Positions 35,777 to 45,915 are shown, numbered from the stretch's first letter. The stretch is DNA of 64,000 nt from Opitutus sp. GAS368 (GCA_945903465.1 CAMDOF010000018.1:1-64000), one strand, 5' to 3'. The notes: generated by a model not told the origin, from the sequence alone. Numbers and translations: made by a program.

Positions 35777-38700
35777 CTCGTTCGACGGTGCCGTTCCTTC
35801 TGCGCGCCCGCGGCGGTCGGCTGAGGCAGCGCCCCGCGCACCGTGCTCGCCAGTGCCTCAAATCCAAATGGTTTTGTTAACAGAGTGATTCGCTCCGAGA
35901 TCAGTTGCTCGGCTTTAACGATTTCATCGTTGTACCCGCTGATCACGATCACGCGCAGATCTGGACGAGTTTGGCGCAGCTCAGTAACGAGTTCGTGCCC
36001 GCTCATCCCCTCGGGCATAACGACGTCGGTGATGAGCAGATCGACCTCATCGCGGTGCTCCTTCCAGAGTTCGAGGGCTCGCGGGGCGCAGTCGGCTTCG
36101 AGTACGTGATAGCCAATTTCCCGCAGGAGCATCGAGCAGACCATCCGTACCGCGGGTTCATCCTCGACTATCAGAATGGTGGCACTGGCGGGGGCTTGGC
36201 TCGCGCTCACCGGCGCAGCCACCGTCTCGACGGAGACTGCGGTCGGGAGGTAGATGGTGAAAGTCGTGCCTTCCCCCATAATGCTCGCGACAGAGATCCA
36301 GCCGTTGTGCTGCACCACGATCCCGTGCACGGTCGCAAGCCCCAGCCCGGTCCCTTGGCCGAGCTCTTTTGTCGTGAAGAATGGTTCGAAAATACGGGCG
36401 AGCAACGCGGGCGGTATGCCGGTCCCTGTGTCGATCACCCGTAGAAATGCGAAGCGGCCGGCGCGGGCGCCGGGGAATTGATTTTTATCCGCCTCGGCTG
36501 GGGTCGCGCTCGCCACGCCCGTCTCAATCGTCACCGTGCCGCCCGCGGGCATCGCATCGCGTGAGTTAAGACAGAGGTTCATGACGATCTGATCGATCAT
36601 CCCCGAGTCGCCCTCGACCCAGACGCCCGCCGGATCGAGGCGGTGATTGAGCACAGCTTTTTCTCCAAGGGAGGGACGCAGTATTTTCGCCAATGACTGA
36701 ACATTGGCGTTCAGCTCCATCGGCTTCATCTGGACGATGCGGCGTCGAGCGAAGAGTAGCAACTGCTCCGTCAGGCCAGAGGCCCGCTTGGTCATACCTT
36801 TAATATCATCGATGATAGGGCGCTCCGACTTAGGAAATTGGGGCGCACGTTCCAGGATCTCAAGATTGAGCAACATCGCCGTAAGGATGTTGTTAAAATC
36901 ATGCGCGATGCCTCCGGCGAGCTGGCCGATCACTTCCATTTTTTGGGAATGCCGCAACTGGTTATTAAGGGAGCGTTCGGCGGTGATGTCGGAGAAGCTG
37001 CTCACGACCATGGTCACCTTTCCGCTCGCATTGAGCAGAGGCTCGGTGCTGATGGAGAACCACTGGGTGGTGCCGTCTGCTTTGACGAGACCCCGGATGG
37101 CCCCGCGCATGGGCCGCCCGGTGCTCACGCTGAAAAAAGAGGGATCGTCCTCGGGCAGACTGGGTCGTTGCTCCTCTTGAATCAACTGCCAACCGGGTTT
37201 CGCCGCGGTGCGTGGGAGCGCTTCGTCGCGGGCAATTCCGAACATCCGGGCGGCGGCGGGGTTGGCATCGATCAATTGCCCGTTGCCATCGTGCACGATA
37301 ATCCCCTCCGCGACCGCTTCGAAGATCAGGGATAAGCGTGCTTGGCTGCGGCGGAGAATTTCCTCGGCGCGCTTTTGCTCGGTGACATCGCGAATGAAGG
37401 TGCACACGAGTTCGCGATCGGTGCTTCCTTGATTAAGACGAAGGTAATGGGTGCGCACTTCGACTTGGAGGGTCTCCCCCTGTTTCCGTTGCATCGTGGT
37501 CGCGGCGGTGGTTGCGAGCCGATCCAGCCCGCTCTGCAAAGGTGACCATGACTTCTCGGCGGAGTCATCCGCCGGCGTGAGATCGGCCAAGCGGCGCTGC
37601 CTCAGCTCCTCTGCGGAGTAACCGAGGAGTTGGCGGGCGGCTTGGTTCGTGTCGACAATCAGGCCTTCCTGGAGAGACCAAATCATCGGTACAGTCGCGT
37701 GGTCGACGGTGAAGCGCGCGACTTCCAAGTCGGCCTCGATGCGCCGCGCCTCCGTGATGTCGCGCCAAAGATGGAGCACACCGTAAATCTGGTTATGCTC
37801 GTTCCACAGAGGGACCGACTTGCCTTCGATGGTGCGGATATTCCCTTGCCCGCGTTGTAACTCGAACACCAGCGACTCGTCGGTCCCTTCCGCCACACGA
37901 CGGAGGAGGGTGAGGTATTTCTGGCGGTACGCGGGTTGGATGCACGCCGGAATACTGCGGGTGCGGACTTCGTTCAGGTCGGCCGCTTCCAATAGATTCA
38001 GTCCGGAGCGATTGATCTGGAGCGGATCGCCTTCCAGGCCGACCACGAGCACGCCCACGGGCGCGTGGTCGAGGGTGGCTTGGGAAAAATTTCGTTCCTC
38101 GCGGAGCGCTTGCTCGGCTCGCCGCTGCGCCTGAACGATGATGGCGGGGATCAAGCCGAAGAACGCCATCGAGGCCAGTGTGATTTGGAGATCGAGATTG
38201 CGCGCCGCGATGGCGCGTACGGTCGAGGCGCTCGCGCTCAGGTCGCTGAGACCGTAGCCCTTGAGCGCGAGCCAACCGAGCGATAGGCTGGTGATGAGGC
38301 TGATCGCGGTGATGCCACGGGTCCCGAAGCGTAGGCCAGCCCACAGGACGAAGGGAATGACGGCGCTGCGGATTAATAAGCCGTGGCTTTCTCCAGCAAC
38401 TAAGGTGGATACGAGCACTGTGATCAGGCCCAAGAGCAGCAGACTCGCTTCAAGCTGGCGCCGTCGATCCCACGCTCGGTCTTGTAGTCCGATCGGTTGT
38501 AACCATGCCAGAACTATGGGTGTGATTAATAAAACGCCGAGCAAGTCACGGAGATACCAAGCCGTTGCGATCGTGAAGAAGTCACGTTTTGATCCCATTA
38601 GCTGGACAATGAACGCGCCCACAGCGGAAGTCGGTGCGAGGGCCACCCCGCTGCCGAGGCACAAAATTCCCAATAGGCGGGGGACGGAATTCAACAGGCC

Positions 38701-39066
38701 GCTCCGTGGTACGACCCGCTGGACCATCCAAGCGCCCGCCAGCGCTGCAGCCACGTTCGAGGTGGAAAGCACCGCATTGGCCCACCAAGGCCAGACGGAG
38801 GAGAAGCCGAAGTAGTTGTAGGCCCCCTCCCCGGTGGCGATGGCGATCGTCACCATCGGCCAGGTGCGGCGCTCCATCAGTAAAAATGCACCCAGCGCCC
38901 AGCCGCAGGGCAGCCAGAACGTTCGCATCGAGGCGATCGAAAAAATGAAATAGATCGCGGCAAACCCGATCACCCAGAGGGCCTTCGTCGCTGGGTGGCG
39001 GGGATCCGAAATCGCCGTGGCGAGTGAGTGAGTCTCCTCGGGCGATTGTGAATCAGACGCAATCAC
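35773..39066 (-). CDS. MASE1-PAS hybrid histidine kinase with receiver domain
   Basis: 1097 residues. Residues about 25-310 form a MASE1-type membrane sensor with eight or so helices (AIYFIFSIASMRTFWLPCGW). Three PAS-like domains follow: about 325-440 (DHAPVGVLVVG), 450-570 (LIVDTNQAARQLLGYSAEEL) and 580-700 (GQLIDANPAAARMFGIARDE). The kinase core has GGIAHDFNNILTA with phospho-acceptor His722, then NLCLNSRDAMPAGG (ATP N-box). The C-terminal receiver has ILIVEDEPAVRMV, LLITDVVMPEGMSG with phospho-acceptor Asp1014, and LLTKPF. No DNA-binding output is in the protein and no separate response regulator is adjacent. It may sense envelope or redox state. Confidence 0.92.
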   Translation of the reverse strand: MIASDSQSPEETHSLATAISDPRHPATKALWVIGFAAIYFIFSIASMRTFWLPCGWALGAFLLMERRTWPMVTIAIATGEGAYNYFGFSSVWPWWANAVLSTSNVAAALAGAWMVQRVVPRSGLLNSVPRLLGILCLGSGVALAPTSAVGAFIVQLMGSKRDFFTIATAWYLRDLLGVLLITPIVLAWLQPIGLQDRAWDRRRQLEASLLLLGLITVLVSTLVAGESHGLLIRSAVIPFVLWAGLRFGTRGITAISLITSLSLGWLALKGYGLSDLSASASTVRAIAARNLDLQITLASMAFFGLIPAIIVQAQRRAEQALREERNFSQATLDHAPVGVLVVGLEGDPLQINRSGLNLLEAADLNEVRTRSIPACIQPAYRQKYLTLLRRVAEGTDESLVFELQRGQGNIRTIEGKSVPLWNEHNQIYGVLHLWRDITEARRIEADLEVARFTVDHATVPMIWSLQEGLIVDTNQAARQLLGYSAEELRQRRLADLTPADDSAEKSWSPLQSGLDRLATTAATTMQRKQGETLQVEVRTHYLRLNQGSTDRELVCTFIRDVTEQKRAEEILRRSQARLSLIFEAVAEGIIVHDGNGQLIDANPAAARMFGIARDEALPRTAAKPGWQLIQEEQRPSLPEDDPSFFSVSTGRPMRGAIRGLVKADGTTQWFSISTEPLLNASGKVTMVVSSFSDITAERSLNNQLRHSQKMEVIGQLAGGIAHDFNNILTAMLLNLEILERAPQFPKSERPIIDDIKGMTKRASGLTEQLLLFARRRIVQMKPMELNANVQSLAKILRPSLGEKAVLNHRLDPAGVWVEGDSGMIDQIVMNLCLNSRDAMPAGGTVTIETGVASATPAEADKNQFPGARAGRFAFLRVIDTGTGIPPALLARIFEPFFTTKELGQGTGLGLATVHGIVVQHNGWISVASIMGEGTTFTIYLPTAVSVETVAAPVSASQAPASATILIVEDEPAVRMVCSMLLREIGYHVLEADCAPRALELWKEHRDEVDLLITDVVMPEGMSGHELVTELRQTRPDLRVIVISGYNDEIVKAEQLISERITLLTKPFGFEALASTVRGALPQPTAAGAQKERHRRTS

Positions 39067-39267
39067 GAGGGGCCCCCTTTTTTCTGTGGTCGGCGGCTTT
39101 GGCTCTTATCGACTGCGGTCAGGCCGCCCGCTCGTTGACCGGGCGCCGGATGATCCCATGCGGATGACTGCTTGTTGCGAGTGAGTTGCAATTTCAAATG
39201 ATTCGGTCGCCGGATAAAGAGCGGGATAGAATCATACCTGCAAGTGTTGACCGCGCAACGGGTGCAA

Positions 39268-40224
39268 CTAATTTTCAGGCAAGATTAACTCCATGCCGAT
39301 CCGGAGCGCCTGACCGTCTTTCAGCAGTTCCTGGTTGGCGTCGTAGACCGCGCGCCAGCGTTCGGCAGAACCGTAATAGTATCGGGCGATTTTCTCGAGG
39401 CTATCGCCACTTTTGACCAGGTGACGGCGGGGCGTTTTCGCGGAGATATCGGGGGCCCCGGTCGTGTGCAGCTGATCGGTGACAACTCGTAATTCGGCGG
39501 TCGCACCGGCGTTCTCGGAGCGCGTTTTGGCGATTGGCAGAGCGGGGGGATTTTGGGGCGCTGCGGGGGGCGCTTGAGCCATGATAGTCGTGAGTTGGGC
39601 CCGCACCGCACCGGTGGCTTGCTCCGCTCGGCGGCGGGCTTCTTTTTCGGCGACGAACTCGGTGTTTAATTGCGCCAAGTCGGACTGGGCGGCTTCCGCG
39701 TTGACCAGAGCCACTTTGAGTTGCGCGGCGAGGCGGTCGTTTTCTGTACGCGTCTGGCTGACCTCGTTACTGAGGCGGATGTTCTCTTCCTTCAGCTCGG
39801 TGTAGCTGCGGAGAGAGCGAGCCAGTTTTTCTTGGAGCTCAGTCTGGGTTTGGCTGAGCGCGGCTGCTTCGACGGCGGATTTCGCCGTGGATCCCTCGGT
39901 CTGCAGCTGGGTATAACGCGCTCGGAGGCTCATCAACTCTTGGGTGGTTTCGGCGAGCTGGCGTTGGGCCTCGGCCCCGCCGCGGCTGGTGGGATTGCCT
40001 CCGGCGTGATCAAGGGCGGCGCGCATGGCGTCCCCTTCTTTACGCACCAAGGCGAGCTCCTGTTTTAATATCTTATGATCGGTGGCGAGTTGGCTGTATG
40101 CGGTGGCCATGGCCGCATCGCCGTGGTTGGGGTCACGGTTGGGAGCGCGGCCAAAGTGGACATAGCCGCACCCCGTGAGCGTGGCCGAAAGGATCAGGCC
40201 GGTAAGAATTTTGGCAAAAGGCAT
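39268..40224 (-). CDS. LysM coiled-coil lipoprotein, paralogue 1
   Basis: 318 residues. The lipoprotein signal ends ATLTGC, giving a lipidated Cys followed by GYVHFG. Residues about 45-215 are a long Ala/Glu/Gln-rich coiled coil. The last 55 residues are a LysM domain (RHLVKSGDSLEKIARYYYG, then ELLKDGQALRIGMELILPEN), which binds peptidoglycan or GlcNAc polymers. The design, a lipid anchor plus coiled-coil spacer plus wall-binding domain, suggests tethering of a membrane to the cell wall. The gene just upstream on the same strand is a longer paralogue with the same GCGYVH start, so this is a tandem duplication. Confidence 0.85.
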   Translation of the reverse strand: MPFAKILTGLILSATLTGCGYVHFGRAPNRDPNHGDAAMATAYSQLATDHKILKQELALVRKEGDAMRAALDHAGGNPTSRGGAEAQRQLAETTQELMSLRARYTQLQTEGSTAKSAVEAAALSQTQTELQEKLARSLRSYTELKEENIRLSNEVSQTRTENDRLAAQLKVALVNAEAAQSDLAQLNTEFVAEKEARRRAEQATGAVRAQLTTIMAQAPPAAPQNPPALPIAKTRSENAGATAELRVVTDQLHTTGAPDISAKTPRRHLVKSGDSLEKIARYYYGSAERWRAVYDANQELLKDGQALRIGMELILPEN

Positions 40225-40341
40225 GGCGCGGCGGTGGGCTAGAAAGTGAGCGTAGTCGCGAAGACCAGACTCCTCTGGTCAGTGGTGTGGTTGCCTGAGC
40301 ATCGTATCATCATGGCCGAAGGGCCGCGCACGAGATCTCGG

Positions 40342-41724
40342 CTAAGGGATCCGTAGGGTCCGGCCGACAATTAAATTATTATTTTCACCGAGCACTTCGC
40401 GGTTCGCGTTCAGAATTTCGGTCCAGCGACTCGGGGTGCCGTAGTATTGGTTGGAGATTCTTGCCAGCGTATCGCCAGCCCCCACAATGTGGGTCAGATC
40501 GGCGTTTGGGTCCGATTCGGCGGGAAGGGGTGGTTTGTTGCTGGGCGCGCTGGTGACGAAGCTCGCGTTTACGCCACTCACTTTGGGCGTCAGCGTCAGA
40601 CTTCCGGAAACGACGGTGACGGGTGGCACCATGACTTCAGTCAACGCGGTCGGCTTGGCGAGCCGGGTGGTCAGCCGCGAGTTTTCCGATGTGAGGGCCG
40701 TCACTTGGGCTTGGGCCTCCTGCAGTTGGCTCTCGATCGTTTCTCCGCCGGCCGCGCCCGCTGCGCGGTTTCTCATCAGGGTGAGCTGTCCAAGCAGGAG
40801 CTCATTTTCGTTGCGCAGTTTCCGTTCGCTGTTTGCGGCCGAGGCTAGTTTAGCCTCGAGCTGCGCGCTCGCCTCAGGCGCGGGGCTTTCGTTATCCGCC
40901 GAGGCGATTTTTTGCTGCAACGCCGTGCGCTCCGCGCTGAGGGTGTCAACTTTGCCGCGAAGATCGAAGAGCTGTTGCTTGAGCCCTTTCGTCTCAAGGG
41001 CGTGCTCGGCCACGAGCGAACGCGCGTCAGCGGCCGTGCCGGTCCGTTGTTGCGCGAGGACGGTTGAGTCTGGCGCGGCTGTTTTCAACTCGGTGCGCAG
41101 CGTCTCGGCGTCTTGCTCAGCGCGGAGGCGGGCGTCTTTCTGCGTCAGGAGATCGGTATTTAACTGGGCGAGGGCCGCCTGCGCCTCTTCATTTTGCGCC
41201 GTCATGGTTTTAACTTTCTCGCCGAGAGCGAGATTTTCCGCGCGGGTGTGATCGACGTCGGTCCTCAGCCGGGTGACTTCCTCCTGAAGCTCGGTGTAAA
41301 TCCGGAGGGACGCGGCGAGTCGTTCTTCGGTCGCGCCAAGTCGTTCCTTGATTGCGCTGGCGTCTGCCGCCGTGGCCACGGCTTGGTTTTTAGCGGCCTG
41401 GAGTTGGGCGTAACCCTCACGCAAGGAGATGAGCTCGCGCGTCGTCTCGTTCAGCTTATCGACGAGCCGCTTCGATGTATCGCCATCGGCCGCGCGATTT
41501 TCGAGCGCCGAGCGGAGCGCGGTGCCTTGCGCTCGCGTCAACGCCAACTCCTGCTGCAACATTTTCTTTTCCGTTTTTAGCTCGGTGTTTTCCCTCATTA
41601 GTTTCTCGTCACCAATAATCGTCGTCCGCGGGGCGGGTCGCGCTCCCACGTGCACGTAGCCGCACCCGCTGGAAAACAGCAAAAGTGAGAGGACGAGAAA
41701 AAAAGTCAGCCAGTGAGAGAGCAT
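40342..41724 (-). CDS. LysM coiled-coil lipoprotein, paralogue 2
   Basis: 460 residues. The lipoprotein signal ends LFSSGC, followed by GYVHVG. Residues about 40-350 are an uninterrupted coiled coil (ENTELKTEKKMLQQELALTR and similar), nearly twice as long as in its neighbour. A linker with Pro/Ser leads to a C-terminal LysM domain (HIVGAGDTLARISNQYYG, then LGENNNLIVGRTLRIP). Homology with the 318-residue neighbour is clear at both ends and in the QELAL/LISLR segments. The differing spacer lengths suggest two reach distances from the same anchor. It precedes its paralogue by 117 bp and the two are probably co-transcribed. Confidence 0.85.
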   Translation of the reverse strand: MLSHWLTFFLVLSLLLFSSGCGYVHVGARPAPRTTIIGDEKLMRENTELKTEKKMLQQELALTRAQGTALRSALENRAADGDTSKRLVDKLNETTRELISLREGYAQLQAAKNQAVATAADASAIKERLGATEERLAASLRIYTELQEEVTRLRTDVDHTRAENLALGEKVKTMTAQNEEAQAALAQLNTDLLTQKDARLRAEQDAETLRTELKTAAPDSTVLAQQRTGTAADARSLVAEHALETKGLKQQLFDLRGKVDTLSAERTALQQKIASADNESPAPEASAQLEAKLASAANSERKLRNENELLLGQLTLMRNRAAGAAGGETIESQLQEAQAQVTALTSENSRLTTRLAKPTALTEVMVPPVTVVSGSLTLTPKVSGVNASFVTSAPSNKPPLPAESDPNADLTHIVGAGDTLARISNQYYGTPSRWTEILNANREVLGENNNLIVGRTLRIP

Positions 41725-42032
41725 CCAGATGTGTACTTTATTTTAATGATTGGGCCGAAACTTTTGGCGAGCTAATGTAGTTTCTACGTATCTCTAACTT
41801 GTACGTGGGCGTCCAGCCCGCAAATGTTCTTTGATGGTCGGTGGGTCATCGGCTCCTGAGCGGCCCTCGCGTTCTTTACCGATGGCCACCCGAGGTCGCC
41901 CGACGGCGGCCAGGGGCGGGCGCCAGCTTGGGTTGACGCGCCCTCGAGTCCCTGGGAGCGGGGAGCGCTCGCACCGCCGCGCCCTTTAGCCGCTCTTGAC
42001 CATAAGGGCTGTCTCGCCGAAATACCCCGCGC
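41725..42032. other. Divergent intergenic region
   Basis: 308 bp between the LysM pair and the DUF2167 gene, presumably with promoters in both directions. An AT-rich stretch at about 41728-41795 is the likeliest place for them. I see no clear operator, RNA or repeat. Confidence 0.5.
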
Positions 42033-42947
42033 ATGCACTCTTCGCGTCTCTTGATGGCCCTCGCGCTCCTCCTCGCCCGACTCGCTGGTGCGGCCGAGCC
42101 TACGACCGCGGCTCCTCCGCCGAAGAGCCAGGAGGAGGCCTTGCAGCGCGCGGGAGTTAAGCTCGTGTCTGGACCGGCGACGGTTCCGCTCGGCCAAGTC
42201 GCGGAGTTGCGGCTGCCGGAGGGTCACCACGTTGTCGCGAAAGAGTCGCTGGATCGTTTTTACGAGCTCACGCAGAATGTTCGCAGCGGCCACGAGTTGG
42301 GGGTGGTGCTCGCTCCGGGTTATATGCTTTTCTTTGATTACGACGAGTCGGGTTACGTCAAGGACGATGACCAGGACAAGCTCGATGCGGATAAGTTGAT
42401 GCAGGCGATGACGGCGAATCAAGAAGCCTCGAATGACGATCGCAAGCAGCGCGGTTGGGCTGAGATGAGATTGAAGGGGTGGGCGACGCCGCCCCACTAC
42501 GATGCCAAGACGCACCATCTTAAATGGGCGATTAACCTGACGTCCGCTCAGGACGGGTTTAAGCAAGTCTGGATCAACGAGAGCATTCGTTTACTGGGCC
42601 GCGGTGGAGTGATGAACGTGACCTTGGCCAGCAGCACCGAGAATTTTAAAGGTGCGGAGGCGGCGGCAGATAAAATCCTCTCGGAGCAATTTGAATATGT
42701 GACGGGTCAAAAATATGCTGAATTTAAAACCGGCGATAAAGTGGCCGCTTACGGGCTTTCCGCGTTGGTGCTCGGGGGCGGTGCCGTGCTGGCGGCGAAA
42801 ATGGGGCTCTTCGCCAAGCTCGGCGTTTTTTTGGGCAAGGCGTGGAAAGTGATCGTGTTTGTGCTGATCGCCGCCGGCGCCGGACTAAAGAAAGTATGGA
42901 ATAAAGTAACGGGAGCGCGTCCGGATCGGTCTCCGCCGCGGTCGTAA
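42033..42947 (+). CDS. DUF2167 family membrane-anchored protein
   Basis: 304 residues. A signal peptide (MHSSRLLMALALLLARLAGA) precedes a periplasmic DUF2167 domain: LRLPEGHHVVAKESLDRFYE, DESGYVKDDDQDKLDADKLM, and WATPPHYDAKTHHLKWA, the most typical motif. Two C-terminal membrane segments follow (ALVLGGGAVLAAKMGLFAKL, then VIVFVLIAAGAGLKKVW) with a basic tail. The family is widespread but uncharacterised; members are often found near envelope genes. It is 12 bp upstream of the next membrane protein gene and they probably share a transcript. Confidence 0.85.
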   Translation: MHSSRLLMALALLLARLAGAAEPTTAAPPPKSQEEALQRAGVKLVSGPATVPLGQVAELRLPEGHHVVAKESLDRFYELTQNVRSGHELGVVLAPGYMLFFDYDESGYVKDDDQDKLDADKLMQAMTANQEASNDDRKQRGWAEMRLKGWATPPHYDAKTHHLKWAINLTSAQDGFKQVWINESIRLLGRGGVMNVTLASSTENFKGAEAAADKILSEQFEYVTGQKYAEFKTGDKVAAYGLSALVLGGGAVLAAKMGLFAKLGVFLGKAWKVIVFVLIAAGAGLKKVWNKVTGARPDRSPPRS

Positions 42948-42959
42948 GGTTCGTTGCCC

Positions 42960-44102
42960 ATGTCGGAGTGGACGTCCCTTCTCGCGGTGTTTTGGGTGCT
43001 CTGGTTACTGGACGGGGCTCGTTGGGAGCATCGTCGTGCCTTTACGTTTCTGGTCGGGGCGAGCGGTCGCCTCGTGCGCGCGGGGTTTTCCCGCGCCCGT
43101 CTCCCGAGTACTTGGCCGGGGCAGTGGTGGGTGACGGCCGATGATCTGCCGCTGGCGGTCTCGCCGTTCGGCTTGTGCAACCGCTCCGTCGGGGCGGTCG
43201 GTCGGCCCAGTGAGCGGGGGTGGGTGGCTCAAGGCTGGCGGTGGGAGGAGGTGCGGGAGGTCGGTCGCGCTGGAGGATGGATCTTTATTAACGGGGTGCG
43301 TTTTTGTCCAGATTCAGGGCACGTCACCGCGCCGCAAATCCTCGCTTGGGCCCAGCTCACTCCAGAGGCGCGGGAGGCGCGGATTCGCCTGCAGATGTCC
43401 CGGTGGTTTCAAATTGGCGAACTACGCCGGCGCGCGCGGGTGCTGGCGGGCCGGACTCAAATTCCCGCGCTGCTCAATGCCATCGCCCTCTGCGGCGGGC
43501 TCGTGATCACAATTTATGTGGTGGGAGGTGGGGCGGCTTACGTACCGACGGGTGCAAGTGAGCGCTGGGCGAAGGCGCTGCCGGCGATTTTAGGGTTGCT
43601 GCTGGTGGTCCACCTGGCCGCGATCGGATCTGCGTGGCGAGCGGTCCAGCAGTTGTCGCCGGTGCGACCGGAGAAGCGTCGCGCCACCTTGCTGAGTGCG
43701 CTTTTGTTGCCGCCTCAAGCTTGGCGGCTGCGCGGCTTGGTCGGCGACGGGTATTTTCCAGTGCAGCATCCTCTCGCGTTTTTTCTGGCCTTCGGTGGGG
43801 CGAGCGCTCGTGGGCGGGCGGGATTCAATGTGCTCGCGGATTTGCGTTGGCCAATTGAAGTGGCGTCGGATTCCCCCGTTGCCCGGAAGGTTACGGGTTG
43901 GTTTAGGGCGGCCTTGGCTGAGAAGGTGAGCGCGCTGCTGGCCGCTCAGGGCGTCGGGGTCGAGGAGTTGTTCGCGGCGCCGTGCCCGGATTCACCAGCC
44001 AGCTGCCTTTTCTGTCCAAGGTGCCGGGATCAGTTTGTCGCCCGCGTGTCGGCTTGCCCTCATGGTGTCCCCTTGGCGGTGTTATCGGCGGACCGAAAAT
44101 AG
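42960..44102 (+). CDS. Membrane protein of unknown function with C-terminal Cys cluster
   Basis: About 380 residues; I do not recognise the family. It has an N-terminal hydrophobic segment (SLLAVFWVLWLL), a Trp-rich soluble part, two central membrane helices (LLNAIALCGGLVITIYVVGG and ILGLLLVVHLAAIGSAW), and a C-terminal soluble domain ending with CLFCPRC and ACPHG, which could bind zinc. ATG 42960 is used; a TTG two codons upstream is possible. It directly follows the DUF2167 gene, so a joint envelope role is likely but unproven. The Cys pattern recalls zinc ribbons but is incomplete. Confidence 0.65.
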   Translation: MSEWTSLLAVFWVLWLLDGARWEHRRAFTFLVGASGRLVRAGFSRARLPSTWPGQWWVTADDLPLAVSPFGLCNRSVGAVGRPSERGWVAQGWRWEEVREVGRAGGWIFINGVRFCPDSGHVTAPQILAWAQLTPEAREARIRLQMSRWFQIGELRRRARVLAGRTQIPALLNAIALCGGLVITIYVVGGGAAYVPTGASERWAKALPAILGLLLVVHLAAIGSAWRAVQQLSPVRPEKRRATLLSALLLPPQAWRLRGLVGDGYFPVQHPLAFFLAFGGASARGRAGFNVLADLRWPIEVASDSPVARKVTGWFRAALAEKVSALLAAQGVGVEELFAAPCPDSPASCLFCPRCRDQFVARVSACPHGVPLAVLSADRK

Positions 44103-45161
44103 CGCAGGCCTAGCCGGGTGGGTTGAATAGGCCGATGCTCGCGGGGCGATGCTGGCGGGGGCTCTTCCCGCTGGGCAGGGTGGGCTGGACTTTCCGGCGG
44201 AACGTTGGCGCAGGCCTAGCGGGTGCGGTGTCAGGGGCGCTTGCCGCGGCCGTTCTTATGCGGCCGTTCTTATCGGGTGCGCCTCTAGTTTGACGCGCCC
44301 TGCTTCGCGCCGATCAACGGTAAATCAGAGTTTAAAAAAAGAGGGCGGATTTCCGAGAACGTGAAACCTTGCGGACGCGGTGGGGTCGGATACGTTCCTT
44401 TTCCGATGTCGACTGCTCTGACCTGCGCTTTTTTCCGCCTGATTTCAGGGGTGGCGCGCGGGCAGATGTTCCGGCCTGAAACGAGGCCTCGCGCGCGGCC
44501 GCGTGGTTCAGTAGCGGTGGTGCCGGAAAACCTGAGCGGGGGTGGGCGGTACGTTGGCGGGCTCGGTGCCGCCCTCGGTTTCGGCGCCGGGCAGATGGTG
44601 GGGCCTGAGCTCGGTTACGCGAGTGGCGCCACGCCCGAGGCACGCTTGGGGGCGTGGTCGTATGAAGCGGATTTTCCGCGTCAAAATGGCGCGTGGCGCG
44701 TGAAAGTGGGCTCCCGTCGCGGGGGGGGCTCCAGATTTGGCGAAAGCCAGCGTGGGTTTGCTTGCGGGCAGAGTGGCCCCACTGACGTGCGCCGTGGTGA
44801 TGGTGGAGGCTTTTACCACGGGCCGAGCTTTGGGTATTTCAGTGGGTATGAAAGTACGCACGGTCACGATGGGAGCGCGCTCCCTCCTGGCGGATCCAAC
44901 GGTGACCACGGCCCAGGGCGCGGTCCCTTTCTTCGGGTGGGCGCGAGCGCCCGCGCGGCTCGGCTCCCGGCGGCAGGGGCGCCGGCCGCGGAGGGCGAAG
45001 GCGCGAGTCCTGTGCACCAGCCAGAGCCAGCGATCGCGCCCATTTCCTCCGTTAATTTTGCGATCAAAACCGCGTCACCCATGAGTGAGGCCAATCGTCG
45101 GTTTGGTCGTTGCCGAGCTTTTTCATCCGACTTATCTCCGTTTAAATTCCCTCATTTTCCT
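44103..45161. other. Gene-poor region before the LpoB operon
   Basis: About 1.06 kb. The forward frame of lpoB stays open through 44361-45161, but its translation is low-complexity Gly/Arg/Pro with no domain, and frames on both strands are equally open, as expected of GC-rich noncoding DNA. Small direct repeats occur (GCGCAGGCCTAGC at about 44102 and 44209; GCGGCCGTTCTTAT twice near 44250). The operon promoter is probably in the T-rich stretch 45110-45160. Confidence 0.5.
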
Positions 45162-45794
45162 ATGACCATCCATTCCAGTTTATGGCTTGCCGGCTTAGCC
45201 GCGGGCTCGGTTTTATTTTCGGGCTGCGCGACCAATGCGGGCGTGCCGAACCCTGCGGGGGTCGCGGTGACGGAATTGCGGCCGGATGAACGGGGCTTTG
45301 TGGCCGGCACCGGCGTCGAGTCGCAAGACTTGGTGGCGGTGACGGACAAGATGGCGCGGAGTATTCTGGGGATTCCACAGATTGCGCGCGCGCCCGTGCC
45401 GCCGAGTATCGTGCTGGATCCCGTCGTCAACAACACGCGGTTTCCGATCAACAAAGACATCTTTCTCACCCGCATTCGTACCCAGCTTAATACCAAGGCG
45501 GCCGGTCAGGTCAGTTTTCTGGATCGTGAAATGATGAAAACGCTCGAGCGCGAGCGTGAGTTGAAGCGCAGCGGCCAAGTGACGGCGAGTGCCGATCCGC
45601 GGGTGGTGGAGTTTGCCGGCGCGGATTATTTTCTCACGGGGAAACTGGAGGGTATGACGACTCGGACTGCGGCGGGTACGAGCGATTATATTTTATACAG
45701 TTTTCGGCTGACGGATGCGCGGACCAGCCGGATTGTGTGGGAGGATGTGGCGGAGATTAAAAAACAAGGCCTTGAGGACGCCGCCTATCGGTAA
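45162..45794 (+). CDS. lpoB: LpoB-type penicillin-binding protein activator lipoprotein
   Basis: 210 residues. The lipoprotein signal ends SVLFSGC. The mature domain reads VTDKMARSIL, VLDPVVNNTRFPINKDIFLT, RTQLNTKAAGQVSFLDRE, VEFAGADYFLTGKLEGMT and SDYILYSFRLTDARTSRIVW, the pattern of the LpoB/CsgG-like fold. In Enterobacteria LpoB spans the periplasm and activates the PBP1B synthase. The open frame extends to 44361, but ATG 45162 is the only start giving a lipoprotein signal. It is followed by a COG3014-like and a YcfL-like gene, the same company LpoB keeps in gammaproteobacteria, which supports the call. Its PBP partner is not in this window. Confidence 0.88.
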   Translation: MTIHSSLWLAGLAAGSVLFSGCATNAGVPNPAGVAVTELRPDERGFVAGTGVESQDLVAVTDKMARSILGIPQIARAPVPPSIVLDPVVNNTRFPINKDIFLTRIRTQLNTKAAGQVSFLDREMMKTLERERELKRSGQVTASADPRVVEFAGADYFLTGKLEGMTTRTAAGTSDYILYSFRLTDARTSRIVWEDVAEIKKQGLEDAAYR

Positions 45795-45915
45795 GCGGGA
45801 GATGATCGTGGGTTTCCGGCGTGGCTGGCGGAATGGGGGCGGCGGGCCGTCTCTGATTTTTCGAGCGGTCGCGCGGGCAGGCTCAATTTTATATGCAGTC
45901 GACGCCTCATTTCCA

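Noticed and set aside
44361-45161. N-terminal extension of lpoB and minus-strand frame 44508-45017
   Set aside because: Low complexity, no domain, and it would bury the lipoprotein signal of LpoB.
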